From JBAUHN01 sp049680295 (GTDB lineage Bacteria; Pseudomonadota; Alphaproteobacteria; Rhodobacterales; Rhodobacteraceae), in assembly GCA_049680295.1 (NCBI GenBank), contig JBAUHN010000304.1:1-26069 (forward strand): a stretch of DNA of 26,069 bases. The letters run 5' to 3'. The position numbers and the translations under genes were made by a program. Below, piece by piece: positions 1 to 6,837 of the stretch. Each line of letters begins with the position of its first letter. Within the stretch, counting starts at the first letter, position 1. Under the pieces are notes generated by a model that saw only the letters and a list, made by a program, of their open reading frames with translations, searched no databases and had not been told where the DNA came from.

Positions 1-1622
1 GGATGCGTGACCCCAAAAAGCGCAATCCAGAACGACCACAACAGCGGTGCGCAGAAAAATTGCGAAAACGTCGCCAGAAAAATGGTTTGCAGTCCCAAAA
101 ACCGCCGCATCCCAAGGTCGCGCAGCAATTGACCGGGGTCGCGCATATGCACCAGATAAGTGATCATGAACCCCTTAAGCCACCGGGATCTTTGACGTAT
201 CCACGGCCATGTCCGGCAATTTGCCTCTTCATGCGTAACGGTGGGGATCAGTTCGGTCACATAACCATGTCGCGCTAACCGAACGCCAAGATCGGCGTCT
301 TCGGTGACGTTATGCGCATCCCAGCCGCATAATTTCTCCAAAATATCGCGGCGAAAAAACAGCGTTGTGCCGCCCAGTGGAATGACCAGCCCCAAACGCG
401 CCATTCCGGGCAGGATCACCCGCCACCATGTGGCATATTCGATGGTAAAACACCGCGCCAGCCAGTTGGCCCGCGGATTGTAATAATCCAACACCCCCTG
501 CAGGCAGGCTACATTGTCGGGTGCAGCCTGAAACCGGGTGACGACGCGTTCAATCTGGTCTGCCTCGGGCCAGTCTTCGGCGTCCCATACCCCGATGATA
601 CTGCCCCGACAAAAATCGAGCGCATAGTTCAGGGCACGCGGTTTGGTTGTCAGATTGTCGGCGCCGGGCACTTCAATCACGCTCATCCAGGGCGGCAGGT
701 TGGTGCGCTCAAGGGTGTCGCGGGTTACGCGGTCTTCCGCTTCGAGGACAAGCACGATATTCAGCAGTGACTTTGGGTAGGTTAATTGGGTCAGCCGCGC
801 AATCAACGCCTGTGCGATTTCCTTTTCGCGGAAGAGAGGCACCAGAATCGAGACCCGTGGCAGTCGAAATGTGTGGACCTGCGCGTCATACCCCGGCGAC
901 TGCGCCATCTTTTGCCGCCGCAGACGTGCCCAAAAGGACGCGGTTTTCAAGCATGTGGTCGCGGCCAGCGTAAGTGTCGCCCAAAGCATGGCAATCGTTA
1001 TGGTCCAAAGCGGCGCGGCAATCAGCCCTCCGACCAGCGCAACCGCAAACAATCGAAGCCATGGAATACCGCGCGGGGCCGCTTTGCCCCAATTCCGGCA
1101 GCTTTCATGGGAGTGGACACGGCGTGCTGCCCGAAATGCCAGTGTTTCACCGTAAAGCCGGCTTAACTGCGTCTGGATCGCCAGTTCGTCCGCGATCACC
1201 GGCGCAAAATGGGCCCCGCGCGGACCCATACATGCGCGCAGATGTTCAAACTGGCCCGGTCGGCTTGTGGCCACCAAGACTGTGTCGCCCTGCATCGCAT
1301 AGGGCAACACCCCATGCTCAAGACAGACGGCGGCAGGTAGAAACCCGGCCATTTTGGGATCTGGCGGCGCGCGGGTCGGGTCAACACGTATGATCCCAAA
1401 CAGCGACGACAAAGCATCCAGCACATGCTCAGACGTTACCAACCCTTCAGAAATCATGATCTCGCCCAGCGGCGCGTCGATGCGGCGTTGTAAATCCAGC
1501 GCGTGGGTCAGATCAGAGCGCGAAATGAGCCCCTTTTCCACCAAATACTGCCCCAGTTGAACTGGCGGCACTGGTGGTTTGGCCAGCTGCGGGTCAGGCC
1601 AGCTTAGCCGAAGATCATTCAT
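1..1622 (-). CDS. MshEN-domain family 2 glycosyltransferase, C-terminus cut by window edge
   Basis: This frame is open from an ATG at 1622 to the window start, giving 540 visible residues with no stop, so the gene continues outside. Residues 22-76 hold two tandem MshEN-like motifs: QLGQYLVEKGLI with a Q at residue 45, then PLGEIMISEGLV. This fold in MshE and GspE ATPases binds cyclic di-GMP. Two hydrophobic helices lie near residues 185-225. A family 2 glycosyltransferase domain follows from about residue 258 (VSILVPLF), with acidic motifs LEAED and DAEDWP (near 347), TEDADLG (near 440) and QRSRW (near 479), the signature of processive membrane sugar polymerases. A further hydrophobic stretch begins before the cut. 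It probably polymerises or transfers sugars for an exopolysaccharide at the inner membrane; the substrate cannot be told. The start ATG fits the beginning of the conserved domain. The family assignment is firm and the c-di-GMP control is inferred. Confidence 0.85.
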   Translation of the reverse strand, partial: MNDLRLSWPDPQLAKPPVPPVQLGQYLVEKGLISRSDLTHALDLQRRIDAPLGEIMISEGLVTSEHVLDALSSLFGIIRVDPTRAPPDPKMAGFLPAAVCLEHGVLPYAMQGDTVLVATSRPGQFEHLRACMGPRGAHFAPVIADELAIQTQLSRLYGETLAFRAARRVHSHESCRNWGKAAPRGIPWLRLFAVALVGGLIAAPLWTITIAMLWATLTLAATTCLKTASFWARLRRQKMAQSPGYDAQVHTFRLPRVSILVPLFREKEIAQALIARLTQLTYPKSLLNIVLVLEAEDRVTRDTLERTNLPPWMSVIEVPGADNLTTKPRALNYALDFCRGSIIGVWDAEDWPEADQIERVVTRFQAAPDNVACLQGVLDYYNPRANWLARCFTIEYATWWRVILPGMARLGLVIPLGGTTLFFRRDILEKLCGWDAHNVTEDADLGVRLARHGYVTELIPTVTHEEANCRTWPWIRQRSRWLKGFMITYLVHMRDPGQLLRDLGMRRFLGLQTIFLATFSQFFCAPLLWSFWIALFGVTH

Positions 1623-1671
1623 CCTGAAAAGCCCTGCAAAAACAACATCGCAAGGCAGATTAGAAGGCGCT

Positions 1672-1689
1672 GGTTAAGAGTTTGTTAAC
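1672..1689 (-). promoter_or_regulatory. CtrA-type binding site
   Basis: Read on the minus strand the site is GTTAACAAACTCTTAACC, which contains TTAA, seven bases, then TTAACC. This is the full consensus of the alphaproteobacterial response regulator CtrA (TTAA-N7-TTAAC). It lies about 50-67 bases upstream of the glycosyltransferase start at 1622 and points toward it, and it sits just beyond the carA stop. The match is seen directly; binding is inferred from the consensus. Confidence 0.6.
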
Positions 1690-1712
1690 AACGATTTAAG
1701 CGCGCGTCTGTG

Positions 1713-2873
1713 TCACGCCGCCCGGTCGGCCATCGCCTTGGCAAAGCGTTCAAACAGATAGTAGCTGTCTTGCGGGCCGGGGCTGGCCTCGGGGTGGTGC
1801 TGGACCGAATAGACTGGCCGCCCATCGATGCGAATACCGCAGTTCGATCCGTCAAACAGTGACGTATGCGTTTCCACGACACCGGATGGCAGGCTTTGGC
1901 TGTCCAGCGCAAACCCGTGGTTCATCGAGGTGATTTCAACCTTACCGGTCTCAAGATCTTTGACCGGGTGGTTCGCACCGTGATGTCCGTGATTCATTTT
2001 GATTGTCTGTGCACCAAGTGCCAGGCCAAGCATTTGATGTCCAAGGCAAATTCCAAAAACCGGCAGGTCGGTTTTATTCAGTACATTTTGAATCATTGGC
2101 ACCGCATAGGCCCCTGTAGCCGCCGGATCACCGGGACCATTGGACAGAAACACGCCATCGGGCCCGTGTGCCATCACGTCCTCATACGTTGCCGTTGCAG
2201 GCAAAACGGTGACATCGCATCCGGCACTGGCCAGACAGCGCAGGATATTGCGCTTGGCACCATAATCAATTGCGACCACCTTATGAACCGGGTTTTCCTG
2301 ACGGCTATACCCTTCGGGCCAGGCCCAGCGCATTTCATCCCAGCGGTAAGACTGGGCGCAGGTCACGGTCTTGGCCAAATCCATGCCCTCAAGCCCTGCA
2401 AACCCACGTGCTGCCCCAATCAGAGCTTCAATATCGAAATTGCCACTGGGGTCATGCGACAAGGCGACATGCGGTGCGCCGGCCTGACGGATGGCCCTTG
2501 TCAGACGCCGCGTGTCGACGCCGCCAATCGCAATCCGGTTGCGCGCAGATAACCAGGCATCAAGCCCCTGAACCGCCCGCCAATTACTCGGCGCGGTTGG
2601 CATCCATTTGACGATCATCCCTTCGGCGACCGGGTCGGCTGTCTCGTCATCCTGGGGCGTCACGCCGGTATTGCCGATGTGGGGGAATGTGAAGGTAACG
2701 ATCTGTCCCGCATAGGACGGGTCCGTCATGATTTCCTGATAGCCCGTCATCGCGGTGTTAAAACACAATTCAGCCTGAGTTTGTCCGGTGGCGCCAAACC
2801 CGACCCCATAAAAAACTGTGCCATCCGCCAGCGCCAAACAGGCAGTGGGATGTGTCGGCGTGGTCTGGGTCAT
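1713..2873 (-). CDS. carA: Carbamoyl-phosphate synthase small subunit
   Basis: The product is the glutaminase subunit of carbamoyl-phosphate synthase. It hydrolyses glutamine and passes ammonia to CarB, feeding arginine and pyrimidine synthesis in the cytoplasm. The 386-residue protein has the CarA N-terminal domain (TACLALADGTVFYG, then TGYQEIMTDPSY) and a C-terminal class I amidotransferase domain. In the latter, GICLGHQ carries the nucleophile Cys276, and QHHPEASPGP carries His360 and Glu362. The frame is open upstream to 3026, but the CarA homology begins at the ATG at 2873, which has GAAAGG about nine bases upstream. carB is not in the window, so the subunits are encoded apart. The gene is divergent from the YqeY-domain gene. 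Confidence 0.97.
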   Translation of the reverse strand: MTQTTPTHPTACLALADGTVFYGVGFGATGQTQAELCFNTAMTGYQEIMTDPSYAGQIVTFTFPHIGNTGVTPQDDETADPVAEGMIVKWMPTAPSNWRAVQGLDAWLSARNRIAIGGVDTRRLTRAIRQAGAPHVALSHDPSGNFDIEALIGAARGFAGLEGMDLAKTVTCAQSYRWDEMRWAWPEGYSRQENPVHKVVAIDYGAKRNILRCLASAGCDVTVLPATATYEDVMAHGPDGVFLSNGPGDPAATGAYAVPMIQNVLNKTDLPVFGICLGHQMLGLALGAQTIKMNHGHHGANHPVKDLETGKVEITSMNHGFALDSQSLPSGVVETHTSLFDGSNCGIRIDGRPVYSVQHHPEASPGPQDSYYLFERFAKAMADRAA

Positions 2874-2916
2874 GGCGGAAACCTTTCGATTGGCAGATCG
2901 GGGCAAAATCTGTCGG

Positions 2917-2945
2917 AAACTAAACGGCGCCATGGGCTGGGTCAA
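2917..2945 (-). promoter_or_regulatory. Candidate sigma-70 promoter for carA
   Basis: On the minus strand, TTGACC (2945-2940) is followed after exactly 17 bases by TAGTTT (2922-2917), about 45 bases before the carA ATG. The -35 box is good and the -10 box is a 3/6 match. This is a visual consensus match only. Confidence 0.35.
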
Positions 2946-3007
2946 GGGGGAACGGATGATTGCAAAAGCTCCGCAATAACAGATACTTAATTGGAAGGCG
3001 CGAATGG

Positions 3008-3036
3008 TTGCCCTGGTGCCGCGCATTCGGTATGGT
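3008..3036 (+). promoter_or_regulatory. Candidate sigma-70 promoter for the YqeY-domain gene
   Basis: TTGCCC (3008-3013) and TATGGT (3031-3036) are separated by 17 bases and lie about 50 bases before the start at 3087. A short inverted repeat, GGCTTA-AA-TAAGCC (3041-3054), falls near the expected transcription start. It is a visual match and untested. Confidence 0.35.
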
Positions 3037-3086
3037 CAAAGGCTTAAATAAGCCCGGCAAAGGGCCGAGACATGGGGAAGACACCA

Positions 3087-3545
3087 ATGGAACTTCGCGT
3101 ACAGATCGCTGAAGCGTTGAAACAGGCGATGAAAGACAGGGCCGCCGACAGATTGTCGACGCTGCGTCTGATCAATGCTGCCATCAAAGACAAGGACATC
3201 GCCGTGCGCGCGGAGGGCAATGACGATGGTGTCGGGGATCCAGAGGTTTTGGCCATTTTGGGCAAGATGTCGAAACAGCGCCTTGAGAGTGCGCGCGCCT
3301 ATGAAGAAGGCGGCCGCCTGGACCTTGCCGAGCGCGAGCGCGGTGAGATACTTGTCATCGAAGAATTTTTGCCACGCCAATTGACCGAAGGCGAGGCGCA
3401 AGCCGCGGTGGATGCGGCTGTGGCCGAAATCGACGCGCAAAGCATTCGCGACATGGGTAAGGTCATGTCGATCCTGAAAGGCAAATACACCGGGCAAATG
3501 GATTTTGGCGCCATTGGTCCGCAGGTCAAAAAACGCTTAAGCTGA
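3087..3545 (+). CDS. GatB/YqeY-domain protein
   Basis: The 152-residue cytoplasmic protein begins MELRVQIAEALKQAMK and contains STLRLINAAIKDKDIA and EEFLPRQLTEGE, which are typical of the YqeY family. YqeY resembles the tRNA-binding tail of GatB, the amidotransferase subunit that converts Glu-tRNA(Gln) to Gln-tRNA(Gln). The stand-alone protein has no settled function, though tRNA binding is the usual suggestion. The C-terminal part (DMGKVMSILKGKYTGQMDFG) matches the helical tail that ends in GxxVKxxL. I prefer the ATG at 3087 over the one at 3072 because GGGGAAG at 3074-3080 is well spaced as its ribosome binding site. The gene is divergent from carA, an arrangement I recall as common in Rhodobacteraceae. 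Confidence 0.92.
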   Translation: MELRVQIAEALKQAMKDRAADRLSTLRLINAAIKDKDIAVRAEGNDDGVGDPEVLAILGKMSKQRLESARAYEEGGRLDLAERERGEILVIEEFLPRQLTEGEAQAAVDAAVAEIDAQSIRDMGKVMSILKGKYTGQMDFGAIGPQVKKRLS

Positions 3546-3558
3546 TATCTGTTTGGGT

Positions 3559-4041
3559 TCAGGACCCCAACAGGCGCTGCAAATCCTGATAAAGGGCGAC
3601 GCGTTCCTCTTCCGACAGGAACGCGCCAATCTCGACCTCGCGACCATTGCCTTTTAGGGTGACGTAATGCGAGACGGGCCCGTCGTGGTCGTATTTGGTG
3701 AGGGTCGTCCAATAGCGATTGCAGTCCCATTGACGGGTCACACCTGATGCTTCAACCCGGATCAGGCGCAGGTTTTTCGCCCCCAGTGTCAATGTCTCGG
3801 TGATCTGGAGGGCGCGGTGATTGCGTTGCAGCGCATGATAAATACCCCAGACCGCCGCCAGTAAAAATGGCAGCAAAACCCACAAAACGGTTGTGCCCAG
3901 CAAAGTGAATGCCGGTAAAAGCATCATCCCAAAGGTTACCAGTACAAAACCCGCCATGCCGCGTGCGGGCAGCGATTGATTGGGCCAAAGCCGGACAGAG
4001 TGTTGGGGCGTGCCCGTCTGTGAGGTCAATTCATAAGGCAT
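3559..4041 (-). CDS. DUF2244 membrane protein
   Basis: The 160-residue protein has one hydrophobic hairpin at about residues 29-67 (GMAGFVLVTFGMMLLPAFTLL, then a second helix to about 67), consistent with two inner-membrane helices. A soluble C-terminal part carries WDCNRYWTTL, YVTLKGNGREVEIGAFLSEEER and a short amphipathic end. These match the DUF2244 family of alphaproteobacteria, whose function is unknown. It converges on the YqeY-domain gene with a 13-base gap. Upstream lies a long non-coding stretch, so it is probably a single-gene transcript. Nothing seen links it to a specific pathway. Confidence 0.85.
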   Translation of the reverse strand: MPYELTSQTGTPQHSVRLWPNQSLPARGMAGFVLVTFGMMLLPAFTLLGTTVLWVLLPFLLAAVWGIYHALQRNHRALQITETLTLGAKNLRLIRVEASGVTRQWDCNRYWTTLTKYDHDGPVSHYVTLKGNGREVEIGAFLSEEERVALYQDLQRLLGS

Positions 4042-4742
4042 AGTGTTTCACCGGATTGCGACGTGTCGACCCTAGGGTCAGGACCTTAATGATACGCGCT
4101 CTTGCTGCTTGGACAATGCGACATGAAACCCACTGGCATGATGGCGCTGGCCGCCACAATTTTCACTACTTTGGTCATATCCCGGACCTGAAAAGGCCCA
4201 ATTTGGAAGATTTTGATTCGTTTCCATGCAAGCAACCTGTCCGGTCGACGTGGCCCGACGCCAGAGTTTCTTGCTGTGGTAGTATTCTGCGAAAAGCGGA
4301 TTGGGAAACGATGTGTTTCACACAAAGGGGCAATCGAATTGAGGCAGGATTGCCTTAGTTCATTGCTAACTTCTGGTTGGGTAATAAGGCACAATTGGGA
4401 AACAGTTTTGGCGCGAGTTCCCGTGTGACTAGAAAAACGACAATGAATCAACGCTTATTGTTCACAATCCTTGCGCTGGTGCGAATTCGCGTATTTGGCG
4501 AGCCTTGCTTCTGCCCGATTTCCGGCAATATTCCGGCACAATTAGGTCACATTCCCGCCGCAATTGTCAGGCGAATTAGGTTTCATGTTAAGTAATGAGT
4601 AACCATTTTTCCCAAGTCGAAGACCATTTATCCAGTAATAAATTTAGACCAGTAATCGCCGATGTAGAGTCTACCCTGCATCGGCGCCCATTCATAATTA
4701 GTAAATCGTCGCAGTGTGTTTGTGGCGAAAGGTTGATAAGTG
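4042..4742. other. AT-rich 700-bp intergenic region, no gene recognised
   Basis: Several short frames are open here (for example 4086-4451 on the minus strand), but none has a plausible ribosome binding site with a recognisable domain, and their composition looks random. The stretch is visibly more AT-rich than its neighbours. It holds a weak promoter-like pair (TTGTCA 4564-4569, then GTTAAG 4587-4592, 17 bases apart) and a strong hairpin near its right end. It probably contains the promoters of the two diverging genes and a leader of about 140 bases for the Hint-like gene. A small RNA gene or old gene remnant cannot be excluded. Confidence 0.5.
4657..4686 (+). promoter_or_regulatory. Leader hairpin upstream of the Hint-like gene
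   Basis: CGCCGATG (4657-4664) and CATCGGCG (4679-4686) form an uninterrupted 8-bp stem around a 14-base loop that itself contains TAGAGTCTA. No run of T follows, so it is a poor intrinsic terminator. It lies 57 bases before the ATG at 4743, where it could act as an mRNA leader element or an operator. The structure is seen directly; the role is inference. Confidence 0.4.
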
Positions 4743-5282
4743 ATGAATATTTCTCAAGCAGATAACGCGATTATGTCCGCTGTTTCGGCAAAAATGCGTT
4801 CCAGCGCTTTGGTGGCTCCCAGCCGAACTGTTCAAGTCGAAAAATTAGATTGGTCGCTACCGGGTTTTCACCCGCGCGCGCGGGTATTGACGTCATTTGG
4901 CCAATTGCCGGTTGAAGCATTGCGTTTGCGCGATTTGGTCAAAACCCAGTCAGGTCGATTTTTGCCGGTTCAATGGATCGACAAAGTGACGCTCGACGCT
5001 GATTTTCTGGAACGGCATCCGCAGGCGCAACCCATTTCCATCCCGCAGAATGCATTCGGGCAGTCAGTTCCGGCAGCGGCTTTCATGGTTTCGCCGGGGC
5101 AGGTGGTCAAGATGCCTGCTTCGATCATGAATGGCGATATGAAACTGGCAAAAGATCTGGTCGGTCGGACCCATATTCGCCGCGCGTCGCAGGCGTCTGT
5201 CACCTACTTCATGTTTCATTGCGGTGCCGACACATCGGTCAGTGTCGAAGGCGTTTGGTGCAAATGCGCACCGCGCGGATAG
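4743..5282 (+). CDS. Hint-domain-like protein, catalytic residues missing
   Basis: This 179-residue protein contains GFHPRARVLTSFGQLPVEAL (residues 41-60), then LRDLVKTQSGRFLPVQWIDK and a later MVSPGQVVKM. The order and spacing mirror the bacterial Hint_2 family of Rhodobacteraceae, where a protein typically shows a motif like CFTPGTxIATPxGxxPVExL, then QPIRWIG and SPQHRVL. Here Gly41 stands where the self-splicing Cys is expected, and SPGQ replaces the SPQH histidine, so autoproteolysis is unlikely. The first ~35 residues are unrelated to the domain and contain no signal peptide. GAAAGG at 4727-4732 supports the ATG at 4743; a GTG lies just upstream at 4740. There is no partner gene nearby. 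The family call is by motif layout only; the true role is unknown. Confidence 0.6.
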   Translation: MNISQADNAIMSAVSAKMRSSALVAPSRTVQVEKLDWSLPGFHPRARVLTSFGQLPVEALRLRDLVKTQSGRFLPVQWIDKVTLDADFLERHPQAQPISIPQNAFGQSVPAAAFMVSPGQVVKMPASIMNGDMKLAKDLVGRTHIRRASQASVTYFMFHCGADTSVSVEGVWCKCAPRG

Positions 5283-5349
5283 GTCCCGCTTGAACAACTG
5301 CCACGCCTGCGCGCCGCAATCGTGGCGCGTTGACGGCACGCACTGATCC

Positions 5350-5400
5350 CGCCGCCCTTATTGAAAATCGGGTGGCGGAGGGGGCGGCGATCTTTTATTC
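5350..5400 (+). terminator. Candidate terminator after the Hint-like gene
   Basis: CGCCGCCC (5350-5357) pairs perfectly with GGGCGGCG (5382-5389), followed by ATCTTTTATT. The loop of 24 bases is long for an intrinsic terminator, although GGTGGCGG inside it offers alternative pairing with the same left arm. An earlier, smaller stem (GCGCGCC with GGCGCG, around 5310-5330) lies closer to the stop codon but lacks a T run. Confidence 0.35.
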
Positions 5401-5520
5401 ATTCACTGCCAGCCAAGTCATAACCGGGCTTGATGACGCATCAGGAGACGTTGCAGTGAATGACGTTGAGCAGACCAAAGGTGCCGACCGGGACCCCGGC
5501 GACTGTTTAGGGCTGCATTG

Positions 5521-6837
5521 ATGCGTGGACTTGTCCCATTTGCTTTTATTATCGCGGCGAATGTTGCCACAGCCGAGATACCAAACCCGGTCAACGATAG
5601 TGATTTTGCCCCTTTGGATGCAGCCCAGGTCGCCCTGGGCCAAATGCTGTTTTATGATCCGATCCTGTCTGGAAACCAAAATATTTCCTGCGCGACCTGT
5701 CATCACCCGAAATTTGCCACCGCCGATGGTGTGGCATTGTCCTTGGGCGAGGGCGGCACAGGTCTGGGGGGCGCGCGTCGTGCGAACCCGGAAAATATGC
5801 CCGAACAACGCATCCCGCGAAATGCGCCGGGGTTGTTCAATCTGGGTGCGTCAGAATTTACCCGTCTGTTCCATGATGGTCGGATCGAAGTTGACCACGA
5901 CAAACCGGGGGGCCTGCGCACGCCTTTGGGCGCCGAGATGACCCAGGGGTTTGCCAATTTGCTGTCCGCGCAAACCATGTTTCCCGTGCTCAGCGCTGAT
6001 GAAATGGCCGGGCACTACAGCGAAAATGATGTGTCCCAGGCGGTGCGTCAGGGGCGGATCACCGGGCCGGGTGGCGCCTGGGATTTACTAAGCCTGCGGG
6101 TGGCGAATACATCCGGGTACACGCCGCTGATCGACGCGGCATTTCCAGACAAAGGTGCCGCAGGCCGCCTGACTTTCACCGATATTTCAGACGCAATCGC
6201 GGCTTTCGTCGCGTATGAATGGCGATCAACCGACAGCCCCTTTGATGGGTATCTGCGCGAACGCACAGGCTTGGCGCCACAGGCGATGGAAGGGATGGCG
6301 TTGTTTTACGGGCGCGCGGGATGCAGCGCCTGCCATGCGGGCCCGTTTCAAACCGATCATGGTTTTCACGTCATGGGGGTGCCGCAATTTGGCCCCGGCA
6401 AAGCGGCGCGGTTCGAAAGCCATGCCCGTGATCTGGGCCGGATGCGGGTGACGGGGCGCGACAGTGATGCCTTTGCCTTTCGCACGCCATCCTTGCGCAA
6501 TGTCACCGACACCGCGCCCTACGGCCACACCGGCAGCCACGCCGATCTGCGCGCGTTCATCGCTGATCACGCCGATCCATTGGGGGCGTTTGACAGGTTT
6601 GACCGCAACTCGGTCGTCCTGCCAAGCCTGCCCGGCGCGGAGGATTGGCAACATCTCGACAACCCGTCTGATCAGGCGAATTTGCGTGGCGCCATTCGGG
6701 TGAAACCGGTCGAATTGAGTATGCAAGACGTTGCCGATCTGGTGGCGTTTCTGGGCACATTGCGCGACCCGGTGGCGATCCAGGGTCGTTTGGGCATCCC
6801 GGATGCGGTGCCAAGCGGGTTGCCGGTTGATCGCTAG
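5521..6837 (+). CDS. Secreted di-heme cytochrome c peroxidase / MauG-family protein
   Basis: The 438-residue protein starts with a short Sec signal peptide (hydrophobic FAFIIAANV, cleavage likely after ATA near residue 18), so it acts in the periplasm. Two c-type heme motifs are present: CATCH at 57-61 and CSACH at 268-272. PRNAPGLFNLG and FRTPSLRNV are typical of the bacterial di-heme peroxidase (CcpA/MauG) family. Members either reduce hydrogen peroxide with electrons from cytochrome c, or use the hemes to oxidise a protein partner as MauG does; the sequence does not decide between these. I start at the ATG at 5521; a TTG directly before it (5518) is less likely. The gene converges on the ASPIC/UnbV gene and the two stop codons share CTAG at 6834-6837. 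Confidence 0.9.
   Translation: MRGLVPFAFIIAANVATAEIPNPVNDSDFAPLDAAQVALGQMLFYDPILSGNQNISCATCHHPKFATADGVALSLGEGGTGLGGARRANPENMPEQRIPRNAPGLFNLGASEFTRLFHDGRIEVDHDKPGGLRTPLGAEMTQGFANLLSAQTMFPVLSADEMAGHYSENDVSQAVRQGRITGPGGAWDLLSLRVANTSGYTPLIDAAFPDKGAAGRLTFTDISDAIAAFVAYEWRSTDSPFDGYLRERTGLAPQAMEGMALFYGRAGCSACHAGPFQTDHGFHVMGVPQFGPGKAARFESHARDLGRMRVTGRDSDAFAFRTPSLRNVTDTAPYGHTGSHADLRAFIADHADPLGAFDRFDRNSVVLPSLPGAEDWQHLDNPSDQANLRGAIRVKPVELSMQDVADLVAFLGTLRDPVAIQGRLGIPDAVPSGLPVDR

Noticed and set aside
1866..2552. 228-residue open frame on the plus strand opposite carA
   Set aside because: The carA reading frame is complete and conserved; this frame has no domain.
4300..4403. Direct 10-base repeat ATTGGGAAAC at 4300 and 4394
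   Set aside because: Two copies of 10 bases without a wider repeat unit is within chance expectation in AT-rich DNA.
4086..4451. 121-residue open frame on the minus strand in the AT-rich gap
   Set aside because: No ribosome binding site, no domain and no hydrophobic pattern; likely chance in a non-coding stretch.
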